Assembly (NCBI RefSeq): GCF_017498505.1 | Contig: NZ_CP071798.1 | Location: forward strand, 682,001 to 746,000 | Origin: Sporosarcina sp. Te-1 | Lineage (GTDB): Bacteria; Bacillota; Bacilli; Bacillales_A; Planococcaceae | Length of the DNA stretch: 64,000 nucleotides | Reading direction: 5' to 3' | In this document: positions 1 through 9,027 of the stretch, one piece after another | Position numbering within the stretch: position 1 is the first letter of the stretch | Layout of the letters: each line of letters begins with the position of its first letter | Notes under the pieces: model-generated | The model's input: only the letters and a program-made list of their open reading frames with translations | The model's database searches: none | Told to the model about the DNA's origin: nothing | Program-made: the position numbers and the translations under genes

Positions 1-446
1 ACATATATAATGGCAGGTGTGAGAATGGGAGCAAGTAAAGTGGACACGGATGTAACCGCAACGGACAATGCTGTATTGCCTTTCGCTAAAAAAGTCATAA
101 CGTTGGAAGCGGTCCCTCCAGGACAGGCACCAACCAGAATAACACCGATCGCGATCTCAGCAGGCAAATTCAAGCCTTTCGCAAGACCATAAGCAAGTAA
201 CGGCATGACGATAAATTGAGATAAGACGCCAATCACTACACTCTTTGGATGACGAATCACTTCCCCGAAATCTTTAAGGGTCAATGTCATACCCATCCCA
301 AACATTACAATTCCGAGCAAGATGGAAATATATTTACCGAGCCCGACAAATTGTGCTGGCATAAAAAAGGCAAGAGCCGCAAATACAAGTACCCAAATTG
401 CGAATGTCTTCCCAATGAATTGACTAAATTTGACAAATCCTTGCAT
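1..446 (-). CDS. Bile acid:sodium symporter family transporter (partial, 3' end outside window)
   Basis: The reading frame starts at the ATG at 446 behind a strong AGGAGGTG site and runs off the left edge, giving about 148 residues. The protein is very hydrophobic. It begins [18 protein letters not shown] and contains the motif [19 protein letters not shown], which is typical of the BASS/SBF family of sodium-coupled organic anion importers, including the YocS and PanS types. Several membrane helices are visible. Substrate cannot be told from the sequence; bacterial members carry bile acids, pantoate, ketopantoate or other organic anions. It stands alone here, with a long non-coding region behind it. 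Confidence 0.8.
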   Translation of the reverse strand, partial: MQGFVKFSQFIGKTFAIWVLVFAALAFFMPAQFVGLGKYISILLGIVMFGMGMTLTLKDFGEVIRHPKSVVIGVLSQFIVMPLLAYGLAKGLNLPAEIAIGVILVGACPGGTASNVMTFLAKGNTALSVAVTSVSTLLAPILTPAIIY

Positions 447-567
447 GTTTTTCACCTCCTATTTGTATATCTTATCACGGAAATTTAAAATGTCACTCTA
501 TTTTTTATATTGGGAGGTTTCTAGTAATTGGTTTCTAACTTTGACATGATTTAACTTGGAAAAATCC

Positions 568-735
568 CACCGAGGGTTCATTACAGATAAAAATTACACA
601 GATGGTGCTGATATCCGTGACGGTAATGTAAAGAAAATAAAGAGTTATCCAGGGAAATAAATAGAAGAAATAACAGAGGAGATGGCAGCTAAATTACCAG
701 TAGGTGACTGAGTTACAGCACTTATTGATTGTTGA
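568..735 (+). pseudogene. Possible decayed gene remnant
   Basis: One plus-strand frame gives protein-like text (YTDGADIRDGNVKKIKSYPGK, then IEEITEEMAAKLPVGD) interrupted by in-frame stops TAA, TGA and TGA and with no start or ribosome binding site. The acidic/basic balance looks like real coding sequence that has decayed. The family is not recognised. It may be chance. Confidence 0.25.
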
Positions 736-844
736 GTGTAAAGAAGATGGTATAAGATGTTAAATTGAGCTGGGAGCTGGCCCATCAGCATCCTAAGCAA
801 GTCAGTTGTGCCATCTCGTATGGTGATCTTATGAAGAGGCAGAC

Positions 845-978
845 CGCTCATAACCTCTTCGAATCCGCTCCTATAACTACAAATTTCGCTCATAAGAACA
901 ACCAAATCGCTCATAACTTTTCTAGCACGCTCATTAAAGGCGAGAACCGCTCATAACTTCCGCTATATCGCTCATAAC
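845..978 (+). repeat. Phased short-repeat array, unit CGCTCATAA, seven copies
   Basis: Copies of CGCTCATAA or close variants (CGCTCCTATAA, CGCTCATTA) begin at 845, 866, 887, 908, 928, 948 and 969. The spacing is 21, 21, 21, 20, 20 and 21 bp, so all copies fall on the same face of the helix. The spacers differ in sequence, so this is not a simple tandem duplication. It lies between the symporter gene and the 3' end of the qox operon, with no gene overlapping. A related array is at 9984-10138. Confidence 0.75.
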
Positions 979-1011
979 TACCCCGAAAATCTTTCGCAAG
1001 AATTCCTGCAC

Positions 1012-1043
1012 AATAAAAAAGACCTGCTCAAAATGAACAGGTC
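1012..1043 (-). terminator. Rho-independent terminator of the qox operon
   Basis: On the minus strand GACCTG pairs with CAGGTC around an 11-nt loop and is followed by TTTTTTATT, 8 to 40 bases past the qoxD stop codon. Confidence 0.75.
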
Positions 1044-1050
1044 CGATCAA

Positions 1051-1341
1051 TCAAATCATATTATATCCCCATAGCATCGCGAACAACGTACCGAAGATGG
1101 TGACGAGGCCGACGAAGAGGGCATAGGCGATATTGGTCAGCAAGGAACGCTTATCTTCATTCTCTCCGACGTGCATGAAGAGGAAGAGCTGCAAGCCTGC
1201 TTGAACCAATGCGGTAACGCCTAATATGGTCATACCGGAAGCGAATGTCAGATCAAACTTCACAACGACGAGTGCAATGAGTGAAAGGAGAAGTGATGAA
1301 ACGAAACCGATCACATGCGGGACAGGAAATAGCTGTTTCAT
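1051..1341 (-). CDS. qoxD: Cytochrome aa3 quinol oxidase subunit IV
   Basis: A 96-residue protein with three membrane helices, the usual size for QoxD/CyoD. It starts MKQLFPVPHVIGFVSS and contains ALVQAGLQLFLFMHVGENEDK, the conserved second helix with its short charged loop. Subunit IV has no cofactor and helps assemble or stabilise the oxidase. It is the last gene of the qoxABCD operon, one base after qoxC, and is followed by the operon terminator. Confidence 0.93.
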   Translation of the reverse strand: MKQLFPVPHVIGFVSSLLLSLIALVVVKFDLTFASGMTILGVTALVQAGLQLFLFMHVGENEDKRSLLTNIAYALFVGLVTIFGTLFAMLWGYNMI

Positions 1342-1342
1342 A

Positions 1343-1939
1343 TCACATCATTCCTTTCAAGTAGACGAAGCTGAAGATGAAGATCCAGACAACGTCCAAG
1401 AAGTGCCAGTACAAAGAGAAGATGAACGACTTGTTTGCTGTTTCAGGGGTGAAGCCGCGTTTTTTCACTTGGAATAAAATCGCGCTGCCCCATAGGAGAC
1501 CGAACGTGACGTGGGCTCCGTGAGTTCCTAGCAATGTGAAAAGGCTAGACAGGAATGCGCTTGTCTGTATCGTTGCTCCTTCATGAACATACGTTACAAA
1601 CTCTGTGATTTCTACGCCGAGGAAGACAGCGCCTAGAAGAAGCGTGATGCCGAAGAACGTCATCATTGCCTTCTTAGCCCCAATCCGCATCGCATGAATA
1701 CCAAGTCCAATCGTGAAACTACTTGTGAGAAGTACGACCGTCTCTACCATGACCGGCGTTAATTCAAAGATATGACTGCCGGCAGGGCCGTTCCCCGTCC
1801 GGTTCACAAGTGTGAAATAGACGGCGAACAACGTGGAGAACAAGACGATTTCCGCACCGAGGAAAATCCAGAAGCCGAGTACTTTCAGGCGATTTTCCTC
1901 TGTACTATATTCCAGCGGCTTAGCGTGATCTATTTTCAT
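1343..1939 (-). CDS. qoxC: Cytochrome aa3 quinol oxidase subunit III
   Basis: 198 residues, five predicted membrane helices, full length for the family. [12 protein letters not shown] and the [14 protein letters not shown] segment match the CyoC/QoxC subunit III pattern, and the C-terminal [21 protein letters not shown] is the classic subunit III ending. The protein carries no metal; it packs against subunit I and supports proton uptake and stability. Its start overlaps the 3' end of qoxB by four bases, which implies coupled translation. Confidence 0.95.
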   Translation of the reverse strand: MKIDHAKPLEYSTEENRLKVLGFWIFLGAEIVLFSTLFAVYFTLVNRTGNGPAGSHIFELTPVMVETVVLLTSSFTIGLGIHAMRIGAKKAMMTFFGITLLLGAVFLGVEITEFVTYVHEGATIQTSAFLSSLFTLLGTHGAHVTFGLLWGSAILFQVKKRGFTPETANKSFIFSLYWHFLDVVWIFIFSFVYLKGMM

Positions 1940-3879
1940 GACTGTTCACCTCGCAATGCTTTTTCAGTCCGTTCGATTTCATCGACCGGGATGTGGTGGC
2001 CATGATCCTTCTCGAATGTCCGGTACGCCATCGTACCAAGGACAACCAGACCTGCAATAATTGCAGGGATCCACCAGCTGAACACCATGAAGAATCCGAA
2101 GAAGAAGAAGGCGACGCCCATAATGAACGGTTGGCCGTTATTATTCGGCATGTGGATCGGTTCATACTCTCCTTCAGTCAATGAAGTGTTCTCTTTTTTG
2201 GAGAACCAGAATGCATCAAGTTTTGTAACGACAGGTGTTTTCGCAAAGTTATATTCAGGCACTGGGCTTGGTGTGCTCCATTCAAGCGAACGTCCATCCC
2301 ATGGATCGCCTGTAGTATCGCGCTTGGCGTAACGAGTACTCCAGTAAATGTTGTAAACAAGCAATAGGAAACCGATTGTCAAACCGACTGCTCCGACCAT
2401 GGACAACATGTTGAGTGGTCCATATCCAGTGCTTGCCGAGTATGTGTACATCCGGCGTGTCATACCGTTCAAACCTAGGATGAAGAGAGGGAAGAACGTA
2501 ACGTTGAATGAAATGGCGATAAACCAGAACGCCCATTTAGCGAGTTTTTCATTCAAACGGAAACCGAATACTTTCGGGAACCAATAGTGATATCCGGCGA
2601 TAACCGCAAACACGGTTCCTGGAATCAATACATAGTGGAAGTGGGCGACAAGGAACATCGTATTGTGATATTGATAGTCGGCACTTGCCATCGCAAGCAT
2701 GACACCGGTCACCCCACCGATTGTGAAAATCGGAATGAATGCCAATGCATACAACATCGGTGACGTAAAGCTGATTTTCCCTTTCCGCAGCGTGAAGAGC
2801 CAGTTAAAGATCTTCACACCAGTCGGCACGGCAATCGCCATCGTTGTAATCGAGAAAACGCTGTTGACCATAACGCCGTGTCCCATTGTATAGAAGTGAT
2901 GAACCCATACGAGGAACGAGAGCAAGGAAATGGCGACCATACTGACAACCATTGATTTATAGCCGTACAAATTCTTGCGGGCAAATGTTGAAATGATCTC
3001 GCTGTATATACCGAATGCCGGCAAAATAACGATATACACTTCAGGATGGCCCCATACCCAGAACAAGTTCGCCCAAAGCATATCCATTCCGCCGTTTTGC
3101 ATAGCGAAAAACTGAGTGCCGAATTGACGATCTAGCATCATTAGAGCAAGCGCTACTGTCAATACAGGGAACGCGAAGATAATGATGACACTTGTGATCA
3201 AGATGGACCATGTGAACATCGGCATTTTCATTAATGTCATGCCTGGAGCACGCATTTTTAAAATCGTGACAAGGAAGTTGATTCCTGTCATCAATGTACC
3301 GATCCCGGCAATTTGCAGGGAGAGAGAATAGTAGTTATTCCCGACAGTCGGGCTGAATTCCGAGCTTGCAAGCGGGAAGTAAGCCGACCATCCTGCGTCA
3401 GGCGATCCGCCGATTACGAATGACAGGTTCAGCAACATCGCTCCAAAGAAGAAGAGCCAGAAGCTGACAGCATTCAAACGTGGAAATGCGACGTCGCGCG
3501 CTCCAATTTGGAGCGGGATGACGACGTTCATCAAGCCGATGATGAAAGGCATCGCCATAAACAGGATCATGATGAGACCGTGTGTTGTAAAGATTTCATT
3601 GTAATGCTGTCCATCCAACAGTCCGTTATCCGGTACTGCAGTTTGCGCACGCATCAAGAGTGCATCGACGCCGCCTCGAAACAACATTAAGAGAGCGGCA
3701 ATAATATACATGACACCGATTTTTTTATGGTCGACCGTTGTCAACCAGTTGCGCCAGAGGTATCCCCATTTTTTAAAATAGGTGAGACCTGCTACGATCG
3801 CAACGGAGACGAGAACAATCGAGACCATGGCCGCGTAGATCATCGGCTCGCCGGTGACGAAAAATTCATCCCATTTCAT
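1936..3879 (-). CDS. qoxB: Cytochrome aa3 quinol oxidase subunit I
   Basis: 647 residues. This is the catalytic haem-copper subunit, which reduces oxygen to water and pumps protons. Visible ligands include the low-spin haem histidine in [15 protein letters not shown], the CuB His-Tyr pair in [17 protein letters not shown], the two CuB histidines in [10 protein letters not shown], and the haem histidines in [13 protein letters not shown]. The N-terminal extra helix and the C-terminal extension with two to three helices are typical of the quinol-oxidising branch (QoxB/CyoB) rather than cytochrome c oxidases. It is the second gene of the operon and starts 27 bases after qoxA ends. Confidence 0.97.
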   Translation of the reverse strand: MKWDEFFVTGEPMIYAAMVSIVLVSVAIVAGLTYFKKWGYLWRNWLTTVDHKKIGVMYIIAALLMLFRGGVDALLMRAQTAVPDNGLLDGQHYNEIFTTHGLIMILFMAMPFIIGLMNVVIPLQIGARDVAFPRLNAVSFWLFFFGAMLLNLSFVIGGSPDAGWSAYFPLASSEFSPTVGNNYYSLSLQIAGIGTLMTGINFLVTILKMRAPGMTLMKMPMFTWSILITSVIIIFAFPVLTVALALMMLDRQFGTQFFAMQNGGMDMLWANLFWVWGHPEVYIVILPAFGIYSEIISTFARKNLYGYKSMVVSMVAISLLSFLVWVHHFYTMGHGVMVNSVFSITTMAIAVPTGVKIFNWLFTLRKGKISFTSPMLYALAFIPIFTIGGVTGVMLAMASADYQYHNTMFLVAHFHYVLIPGTVFAVIAGYHYWFPKVFGFRLNEKLAKWAFWFIAISFNVTFFPLFILGLNGMTRRMYTYSASTGYGPLNMLSMVGAVGLTIGFLLLVYNIYWSTRYAKRDTTGDPWDGRSLEWSTPSPVPEYNFAKTPVVTKLDAFWFSKKENTSLTEGEYEPIHMPNNNGQPFIMGVAFFFFGFFMVFSWWIPAIIAGLVVLGTMAYRTFEKDHGHHIPVDEIERTEKALRGEQS

Positions 3880-3906
3880 AGATGTGTACTCCCTTCGAGT
3901 AGAGGA

Positions 3907-4812
3907 TTATTTGTGGTCTTCCATGTGCATGTCGTGTGTTGTGTCTGTTTCCTCATCACTGCCTCCGTGGTGGTGGCCAGCATGCTCGCCTTCCGGAGCA
4001 GGTCTGAATTCAAGATGAGTAGATGAGTATGTTTTTCGTCCAAGAACGCTTGGTTCAAGCAATTCATCGAATTCGGATTCAGTCAAAGCAGGGGCTGTCT
4101 CCTTCACATCCTCCACCCATTCTTCATAATCCTTATCTGTGAGGACTTGGGCTTCGAATTCCATGTGTGCAAAATCTTTACCATTAAAGTTAGAGTTCTT
4201 GCCGACATAGGATCCTGGTGTTTCTGCTGCAAGGTGGATTGTTGTCACCATGTCGCTCATCGCATATTTTTGTCCAGCTAACTGTGGAATCCAGAAGCTG
4301 GTAATCGGTCCGTAGGAGTAAAGCCGGAACTCAATTGGCCGATCTTCCGGGATATTGACATAGTTGACTGTCTCGATGCCTTCCTCTGGATAGCTGAAAT
4401 GCCATTTCCAGTTGGAAGAAGAAGCGTAAATGACAAGCGGCTCTTCGTTTGCATAAGCAACCGGCTTATTTTCCACTTCAGATGTTGTCCGCACTGTCAC
4501 GACAGATAGGACAATAACGATGATGATCGGAATGATCGTCCAGGTGATTTCCAACCATTTGCTGCCTTCTTCATGCGGCGGCTCGTAGTTTTCGTCGGTC
4601 TTAGATGCCCGGTATTTGACGAGCATGAACGTATACAAGATATAGACGACGAGAAGGATGCCTGCCATCATGACGATTGAGAATATAATCGTATCGGATA
4701 ACGTCTTCGCTTGCGGTCCCTTCGGATCGAATACGAGCAACGAATTATCACAGCCTGATAAAATCAGAGAAAGCGTAAAGAAAACTGATATTAAGAACCA
4801 TTTCGCCTTCAA
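3907..4812 (-). CDS. qoxA: Cytochrome aa3 quinol oxidase subunit II (lipoprotein)
   Basis: 301 residues. The signal peptide ends in the lipobox ILSGC, so the mature protein is lipid-anchored, followed by two membrane helices and an extracellular cupredoxin domain. The cupredoxin part lacks the CuA cysteine/histidine cluster; this absence is what marks a quinol oxidase rather than a cytochrome c oxidase. The start is a TTG at 4812 preceded by AGAGGGGAG. The C-terminus is rich in His and acidic residues (HAGHHHGGS...HDMHMEDHK), which is unusual and could bind metal, although this is inference. It is first in the operon. Confidence 0.94.
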   Translation of the reverse strand: MKAKWFLISVFFTLSLILSGCDNSLLVFDPKGPQAKTLSDTIIFSIVMMAGILLVVYILYTFMLVKYRASKTDENYEPPHEEGSKWLEITWTIIPIIIVIVLSVVTVRTTSEVENKPVAYANEEPLVIYASSSNWKWHFSYPEEGIETVNYVNIPEDRPIEFRLYSYGPITSFWIPQLAGQKYAMSDMVTTIHLAAETPGSYVGKNSNFNGKDFAHMEFEAQVLTDKDYEEWVEDVKETAPALTESEFDELLEPSVLGRKTYSSTHLEFRPAPEGEHAGHHHGGSDEETDTTHDMHMEDHK

Positions 4813-4942
4813 TGGTTACTCCCCTCTTTTCAATTGAAATGTAAGAAACTCGCTTACTTACAAGCCAGAAAATATTATTTGTGTATAATATTTAATTAGC
4901 TTGCTTTAACAGTTTAAGTAAGGGAATTCCCTCGTGTCACAT

Positions 4943-4971
4943 ATAATATTCCTTTCAAACTCCAAAAACAA
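4943..4971 (-). promoter_or_regulatory. Candidate sigma-A promoter of qoxABCD
   Basis: On the minus strand TTGTTT and TATTAT are separated by 17 bases, about 130 bases before the qoxA start. Just downstream, at 4921-4932, lies a perfect 12-bp palindrome AGGGAATTCCCT that could be an operator. The rest of the gap from 4813 to 5160 is AT-rich and holds no gene. Confidence 0.4.
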
Positions 4972-5120
4972 TAGTTTAGAACCGTTGTCACAAAAGGTTC
5001 TTAAATGACTTTTATATATTAGTAAGAAATATAATTGATAGAAATAATACCAAATAGAAGGAAACATAGAATGTGAAATTATTGTGAAAAACTATGAAGA
5101 ATAAGGTTTTATAGTTGACA

Positions 5121-5135
5121 TTTCGGTAACCGAAA
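5121..5135. promoter_or_regulatory. Perfect 15-bp palindrome TTTCGGTAACCGAAA
   Basis: The two 7-base arms TTTCGGT and ACCGAAA pair exactly around one base. It sits between the glnA terminator and the qox promoter region. It could be an operator or only a short inverted repeat. Confidence 0.3.
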
Positions 5136-5162
5136 AAACTTCGAACAAAAGGGGAGTGAAAA

Positions 5163-5193
5163 ATAAAAAATCCCGCTCCGAAGAACGGGATTT
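5163..5193 (-). terminator. Rho-independent terminator of glnA
   Basis: On the minus strand AATCCCG and CGGGATT form a stem with a TTCTTCGGAG loop, followed by TTTTATTTTT, directly after the glnA stop codon. Confidence 0.85.
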
Positions 5194-5199
5194 CCCTAA

Positions 5200-6537
5200 T
5201 CAGTACATTTTCATATAATGTTCAATTTCCCAAGGGTGGACTGTTATACGATAACTTTCCCACTCCACTTGTTTCGCTTCAGAAAAATTGGAGTAGATAT
5301 GCGCTCCGAGGGCTTCCCGGATCACTTCATCTTCCGACAGCGCCAATAGCGCGTGGTCCAAGTCGGTTGGAAGGGTACCGATACCGCGTTCCTGGAGTTC
5401 CGCTTGTTTCATTTCATAGATATTGCAGTCAACTGGATGTGGTGGCTGAAGATTTCTTTTGATGCCATCCAGGCCAGCTTTTAAAATGGCTGCCATCGCC
5501 AAATACGGGTTAGCGGAAGAGTCGACAGATCGCACTTCGATTCGTGTGCTCATTCCCCGTGATGCCGGAATCCGGATGAGGGGACTGCGGTTTTGTGCAG
5601 ACCAGGCGATATAGCAAGGAGCCTCATAGCCCGGGACAAGCCGTTTATACGAGTTGACGGTAGGGTTGGTAATGGCAGTGAATCCGCGAACGTGATCCAA
5701 GACGCCTGCCATAAATTGATAAGCCGTATCACTTAGCTTCCGTTCTCCGTTTTCATCAAAGAATACATTTTCACCATCTTTGAAAAGGGAGATGTTGCAG
5801 TGCATGCCCGAGCCGCTCACCCCGTAAATCGGTTTCGGCATGAAAGTGGCATGCAAGCCGTGTTTACGCGCGATCGTTTTGACGACGAGCTTGAACGTTT
5901 GGATATTATCACAAGCTGCCAGCACATCAGCATACTTAAAGTCGATTTCATGTTGTCCAGGGGCCGCTTCGTGATGCGATGCTTCCACTTCGAACCCGAG
6001 CTCCTCCAATTCTAAAACGATATCCCTTCGGCAGTTTTCGCCCAGGTCCATCGGAGCGAGATCAAAATAATCGCCATGGTCGTTCAATTCCATTGTTGGA
6101 TTGCCATTAGCGTCCAATTTGAAGAGGAAAAATTCTGGTTCTGGTCCCAAATTGAATTCTGTAAAGCCCATTTCTTTCATTTCTTTGATAATCCGTTTCA
6201 AATTACCACGCGGATCGCCGGAGAATGGCTGTCCATCGGCTAAAGAGACATCGCAAATCAGACGAGCCACTTTGCCTGTGCCAGATGGCCATGGAAAGAC
6301 CATCCATGTATCCAAGTCAGGAATTAAATACATATCCGATTCTTCTATCCGTACAAAGCCTTCAATAGAAGACCCGTCGAACATCATTTTATTGTCCAAA
6401 GCCTTATCGAGCTGGCTGACCGGAATTTCCACGTTCTTGATCATGCCAAAAATATCGGTGAACTGAAGACGGATAAAATTCACGTTATCCTCCTTAACAA
6501 ATCTCCGGATGTCTTCTTTTGTATAATTCCTCATCAT
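5200..6537 (-). CDS. glnA: Type I glutamine synthetase
   Basis: 445 residues, full length for GSI-alpha. It makes glutamine from glutamate, ammonia and ATP. The beta-grasp N-domain ([19 protein letters not shown]) and the catalytic signatures [18 protein letters not shown] and [18 protein letters not shown] are present. The arginine in [12 protein letters not shown] is the position known in Bacillus GSI-alpha to mediate feedback inhibition. There is no tyrosine adenylylation motif. The usual upstream partner glnR is absent, and no clear GlnR/TnrA box was seen upstream, so this may be a second GS copy or a relocated gene. The ATG at 6537 is favoured because AAAGGAG lies 7 bases upstream. Confidence 0.95.
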   Translation of the reverse strand: MMRNYTKEDIRRFVKEDNVNFIRLQFTDIFGMIKNVEIPVSQLDKALDNKMMFDGSSIEGFVRIEESDMYLIPDLDTWMVFPWPSGTGKVARLICDVSLADGQPFSGDPRGNLKRIIKEMKEMGFTEFNLGPEPEFFLFKLDANGNPTMELNDHGDYFDLAPMDLGENCRRDIVLELEELGFEVEASHHEAAPGQHEIDFKYADVLAACDNIQTFKLVVKTIARKHGLHATFMPKPIYGVSGSGMHCNISLFKDGENVFFDENGERKLSDTAYQFMAGVLDHVRGFTAITNPTVNSYKRLVPGYEAPCYIAWSAQNRSPLIRIPASRGMSTRIEVRSVDSSANPYLAMAAILKAGLDGIKRNLQPPHPVDCNIYEMKQAELQERGIGTLPTDLDHALLALSEDEVIREALGAHIYSNFSEAKQVEWESYRITVHPWEIEHYMKMY

Positions 6538-6734
6538 GCCTCACTCCTTTATGTAACATTTTATTATGATAAAGCATGTTGAATGCCATTTTCAAGAAGA
6601 AATTTACTTTTTTTATCGAAAAAATGTGTTTTTATTCATTTGTCATTTTGTAAGTGCTTTCATGTGGTATAGCTGTTTAATACGGATTCATGGGGGAACC
6701 ATATAGGGGACAACTTAAGGAAGGAGGAATCTCA

Positions 6735-6938
6735 ATGAAACAAAATATTGGGACAGTAAACTCCATGATGCGGATCGCTGGTGGTCTAACCTTGCTTGCG
6801 TGGTCTATTGCAAAAATGGCCAGGGAGAAACCTACAGGTGCCCAGCTGTTCGTTTCTATGATGGGAGCTCAAAAAGTAGCAGAAGGCATGACACGATATT
6901 GCCCGATGACAGACCTGTTAGATCTGGATCAAGCATGA
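6735..6938 (+). CDS. Small DUF2892-type membrane protein
   Basis: 67 residues from the ATG at 6735, chosen because GGAGGAAT sits just upstream; an in-frame start at 6690 has none. It begins MKQNIGTVNSMMRIAGGLTLL and has the NIG...R...G pattern plus the late CPMTDLL cysteine motif of DUF2892 (YgaP-like inner membrane) proteins. One to two helices are likely. Function is unknown; some relatives are fused to rhodanese domains. Confidence 0.75.
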   Translation: MKQNIGTVNSMMRIAGGLTLLAWSIAKMAREKPTGAQLFVSMMGAQKVAEGMTRYCPMTDLLDLDQA

Positions 6939-6954
6939 CAAATAAATAGGGAGT

Positions 6955-6977
6955 GTACGGGTCTCAAAGACCCGTAC
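6955..6977. terminator. Perfect hairpin between convergent genes
   Basis: GTACGGGTCT and AGACCCGTAC form a 10-bp perfect stem around CAA, between the DUF2892 and DUF1540 genes. No good T-run follows on either strand, so this may be a bidirectional but weak terminator. Confidence 0.5.
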
Positions 6978-7002
6978 AACACCTCACAGGATGACCTCGG
7001 CT

Positions 7003-7158
7003 TTATTCCTCCGGTTTGAACGTCTTGCAGTCCGTTTCTTCGCTGTCGGCCGCTTGATTTCCATGTTGGCTGACGACATAGATGACCTCGGCATGACACT
7101 TGTTGCCGCTGCCCCAGTAAGTGCAATTGTTCACTTCACAAAGAATACGCTGATCCAA
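7003..7158 (-). CDS. DUF1540 domain protein (small cysteine-rich)
   Basis: 51 residues from a TTG start at 7156-7158, with GGGAGGTG seven bases upstream. The sequence MDQRILCEVNNCTYWGSGN, then KCHAEVIYVV and TDCKTFKPEE fits the DUF1540 pattern C-x4-CxYW-x-GN-x-C...TDCxTF, with four conserved cysteines that may bind metal. The family occurs in spore-forming Firmicutes, often in tandem domains; the role is unknown. It converges on the DUF2892 gene. Confidence 0.8.
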   Translation of the reverse strand: MDQRILCEVNNCTYWGSGNKCHAEVIYVVSQHGNQAADSEETDCKTFKPEE

Positions 7159-7283
7159 ATCGTTCACCTCCCGTCGCTTTAGAATGCCTCATAATAGCTG
7201 AATGATTCACTCCCAATGCTCCAATTCCTATTCCACATTGTATATAATGAAAGGACTGCGCAATGAAACTGGAGGATGGAAGG

Positions 7284-8582
7284 ATGGAACGATTAACAGA
7301 CCATTTAATTGTCATTTCGTTTGACTGCTTGTCAGCAAATGACTTTGAAGAAATTAAAAAGTTGCCGAACTTTAAACGACTCTTGGAAGGGGCTTCCTAT
7401 TGCCGACAAGTAGAAACGATTTATCCTTCTGTAACTTATCCATGCCATACGTCCATCATCACGGGCAATTATCCGAATCGGCATGGCATCACTGCCAATA
7501 CACTCGTCCAGCCAGGTCGGCCTTCACCCGATTGGTATTGGCACAGGCGCCATGTAAAAGGGACGACTGTCTATGATGAGGCGAGGAGAGCAGGAATGTC
7601 GACTGCCGCTCTACTTTGGCCCGTGACGGCAAAGGCGAAAATCGATTTTCATATTCCTGAGATTTTTGCTAATCGAAAATGGCATTCCCAGACGGCTGTC
7701 TCTCTGATCAATGGGAGCTTCTTTTATACGATAAAGATGAACCGAAAGTTTGGGCATCTTCGACAAGGGATCCGGCAACCATGGCTGGATGATTTTGTGA
7801 CCGCTGCAGCCGCCCATACGATCCGAACGAAGAAACCGGATTTGATGCTGCTGCACCTTGTCGACTTGGATTCTCAGCGGCACCAGTACGGGTTTTCTTC
7901 CAATGAAGCATCCGATGCTTTAAAGAGGCATGATGAGCGACTTGGTGAACTTTTACAGGCAATAGAGGATAGCGGAATCGGCGACAGGACTACTGTCATT
8001 GCGCTAGGCGATCATAGTTCGCTTGATGAGCATACGGTTATTAAGATGAATGTGCTGCTAAAAGACAGTGGATTCATTGAAGTTGGTAAAAAAGGAAACG
8101 TGACGTCATGGAAAGCCTACTGTCAGAGTAATGACGGTTCTTGTTATATTTTTGTTAAGGACAATCCAGTGAAAGATCGTGTGGAAGCCTTGCTTCATTC
8201 TCTTGTCACAAATCCAAAGAACGGGATAGAAAGGGTATATCATTCGGGGGAAATAAAGAAGATGGGTGCGGACGGCAAAGCTGCGTTCATGCTCGAAGCG
8301 AGGGAAGGATATTATTTTTCTGAGGCGCTGAGTGGAGAGGCTTTTGAAACGATCCAAGATAATGATGTAGTGAACGGATTGTATACAAGGGCGTGCCATG
8401 GCTATTCCCCGCGCAAGCCGGGATACCAAACCGTTTTTATTGCAAAGGGGAAGGGAATTCAGAAAGATGTCGTTCTCACGGATATGTCGCTAGTAGATGA
8501 AGGACCAACATTTGCCCGCTTGCTTGGGCTGGATTTAGGGGACGTGGATGGCCGCGTATTAACAGAGCTGTTGACAGATTGA
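7284..8582 (+). CDS. Alkaline phosphatase superfamily phosphodiesterase/nucleotide pyrophosphatase
   Basis: 432 residues from the ATG at 7284, preferred because GGAGG lies 8 bases upstream; an upstream ATG at 7263 has a weaker site. The type I phosphodiesterase/ENPP fold is shown by VISFDCL near the N-terminus (first metal aspartate), TYPCHTSIITGNYPNRHGI (catalytic Thr and metal site), LHLVDLDSQRHQYG, ALGDHSS and a late CHGYSP (metal His). It has no signal peptide, so it probably acts in the cytoplasm. Substrate is unknown. Confidence 0.88.
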   Translation: MERLTDHLIVISFDCLSANDFEEIKKLPNFKRLLEGASYCRQVETIYPSVTYPCHTSIITGNYPNRHGITANTLVQPGRPSPDWYWHRRHVKGTTVYDEARRAGMSTAALLWPVTAKAKIDFHIPEIFANRKWHSQTAVSLINGSFFYTIKMNRKFGHLRQGIRQPWLDDFVTAAAAHTIRTKKPDLMLLHLVDLDSQRHQYGFSSNEASDALKRHDERLGELLQAIEDSGIGDRTTVIALGDHSSLDEHTVIKMNVLLKDSGFIEVGKKGNVTSWKAYCQSNDGSCYIFVKDNPVKDRVEALLHSLVTNPKNGIERVYHSGEIKKMGADGKAAFMLEAREGYYFSEALSGEAFETIQDNDVVNGLYTRACHGYSPRKPGYQTVFIAKGKGIQKDVVLTDMSLVDEGPTFARLLGLDLGDVDGRVLTELLTD

Positions 8583-8610
8583 AGAGAACACCTTCGAAGA
8601 CCTGGCAGGC

Positions 8611-8643
8611 AATCCATTCCCGGCAGTGCGCCGGGAGTGGATT
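8611..8643. terminator. Bidirectional hairpin between convergent genes
   Basis: A 14-bp stem, AATCCATTCCCGGC with GCCGGGAGTGGATT (one wobble pair) and a 5-nt loop, between the phosphodiesterase and SASP genes. Confidence 0.6.
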
Positions 8644-8659
8644 TCGTATATGAAACGAA

Positions 8660-8947
8660 TTACAATTTTGGTTGATTGTCTTCCGCGAGTTGCTGCTGTG
8701 CCAGGCGTATCATTTCCTTAACCATATTCCCGCCAATAGGGCCGCCGATTTTTCCGGCTTGCCGTGCCGTTAAATCCCCATTGTCATTGTCGGATAGTGG
8801 TATGCCAAGTTCTTTGGCGATTTCATATTTAGCTGAATCGGGCTGAGAAGCATCCACATCGTAACCTTTCTGTTTGAGCACATCGACTTTCATTTGATCT
8901 AACTCAGGTCTAGCTTCTGGAACAAGTATTTTGGAACGTTTCGTCAT
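8660..8947 (-). CDS. Alpha/beta-type small acid-soluble spore protein
   Basis: 95 residues from the ATG at 8947 behind AAGGAGAGG. The sequence has the family features: KYEIAKELGIPL, then GDLTARQAGKIGGPIGGNMV and KEMIRLAQQQL. SASPs of this class coat spore DNA and protect it from UV and heat; the GPR protease degrades them at germination, cutting near the conserved KYEIA/KELG region. The N-terminal part (SKILVPEARPELDQMKVDVL) is longer than in classic SspA/SspB. The gene points to a spore-forming host and is expected to be under SigG. Confidence 0.85.
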   Translation of the reverse strand: MTKRSKILVPEARPELDQMKVDVLKQKGYDVDASQPDSAKYEIAKELGIPLSDNDNGDLTARQAGKIGGPIGGNMVKEMIRLAQQQLAEDNQPKL

Positions 8948-9027
8948 GCTTTCCTCTCCTTTCTCTATCAGTATGTCCACAGGGGAGGAAAGCATGGATG
9001 GAAAAACACTCTTTTCGTCAAGCTGCC

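Noticed and set aside
645..914. Minus-strand 89-residue protein over the repeat array
   Set aside because: No ribosome binding site; it reads through the phased repeats, and the amino-acid text has no family resemblance.
845..978. CRISPR array
   Set aside because: The repeated unit is only 9 bp with about 12-bp spacers, there is no leader or cas gene, and the same core recurs in a different arrangement at 9984-10138.
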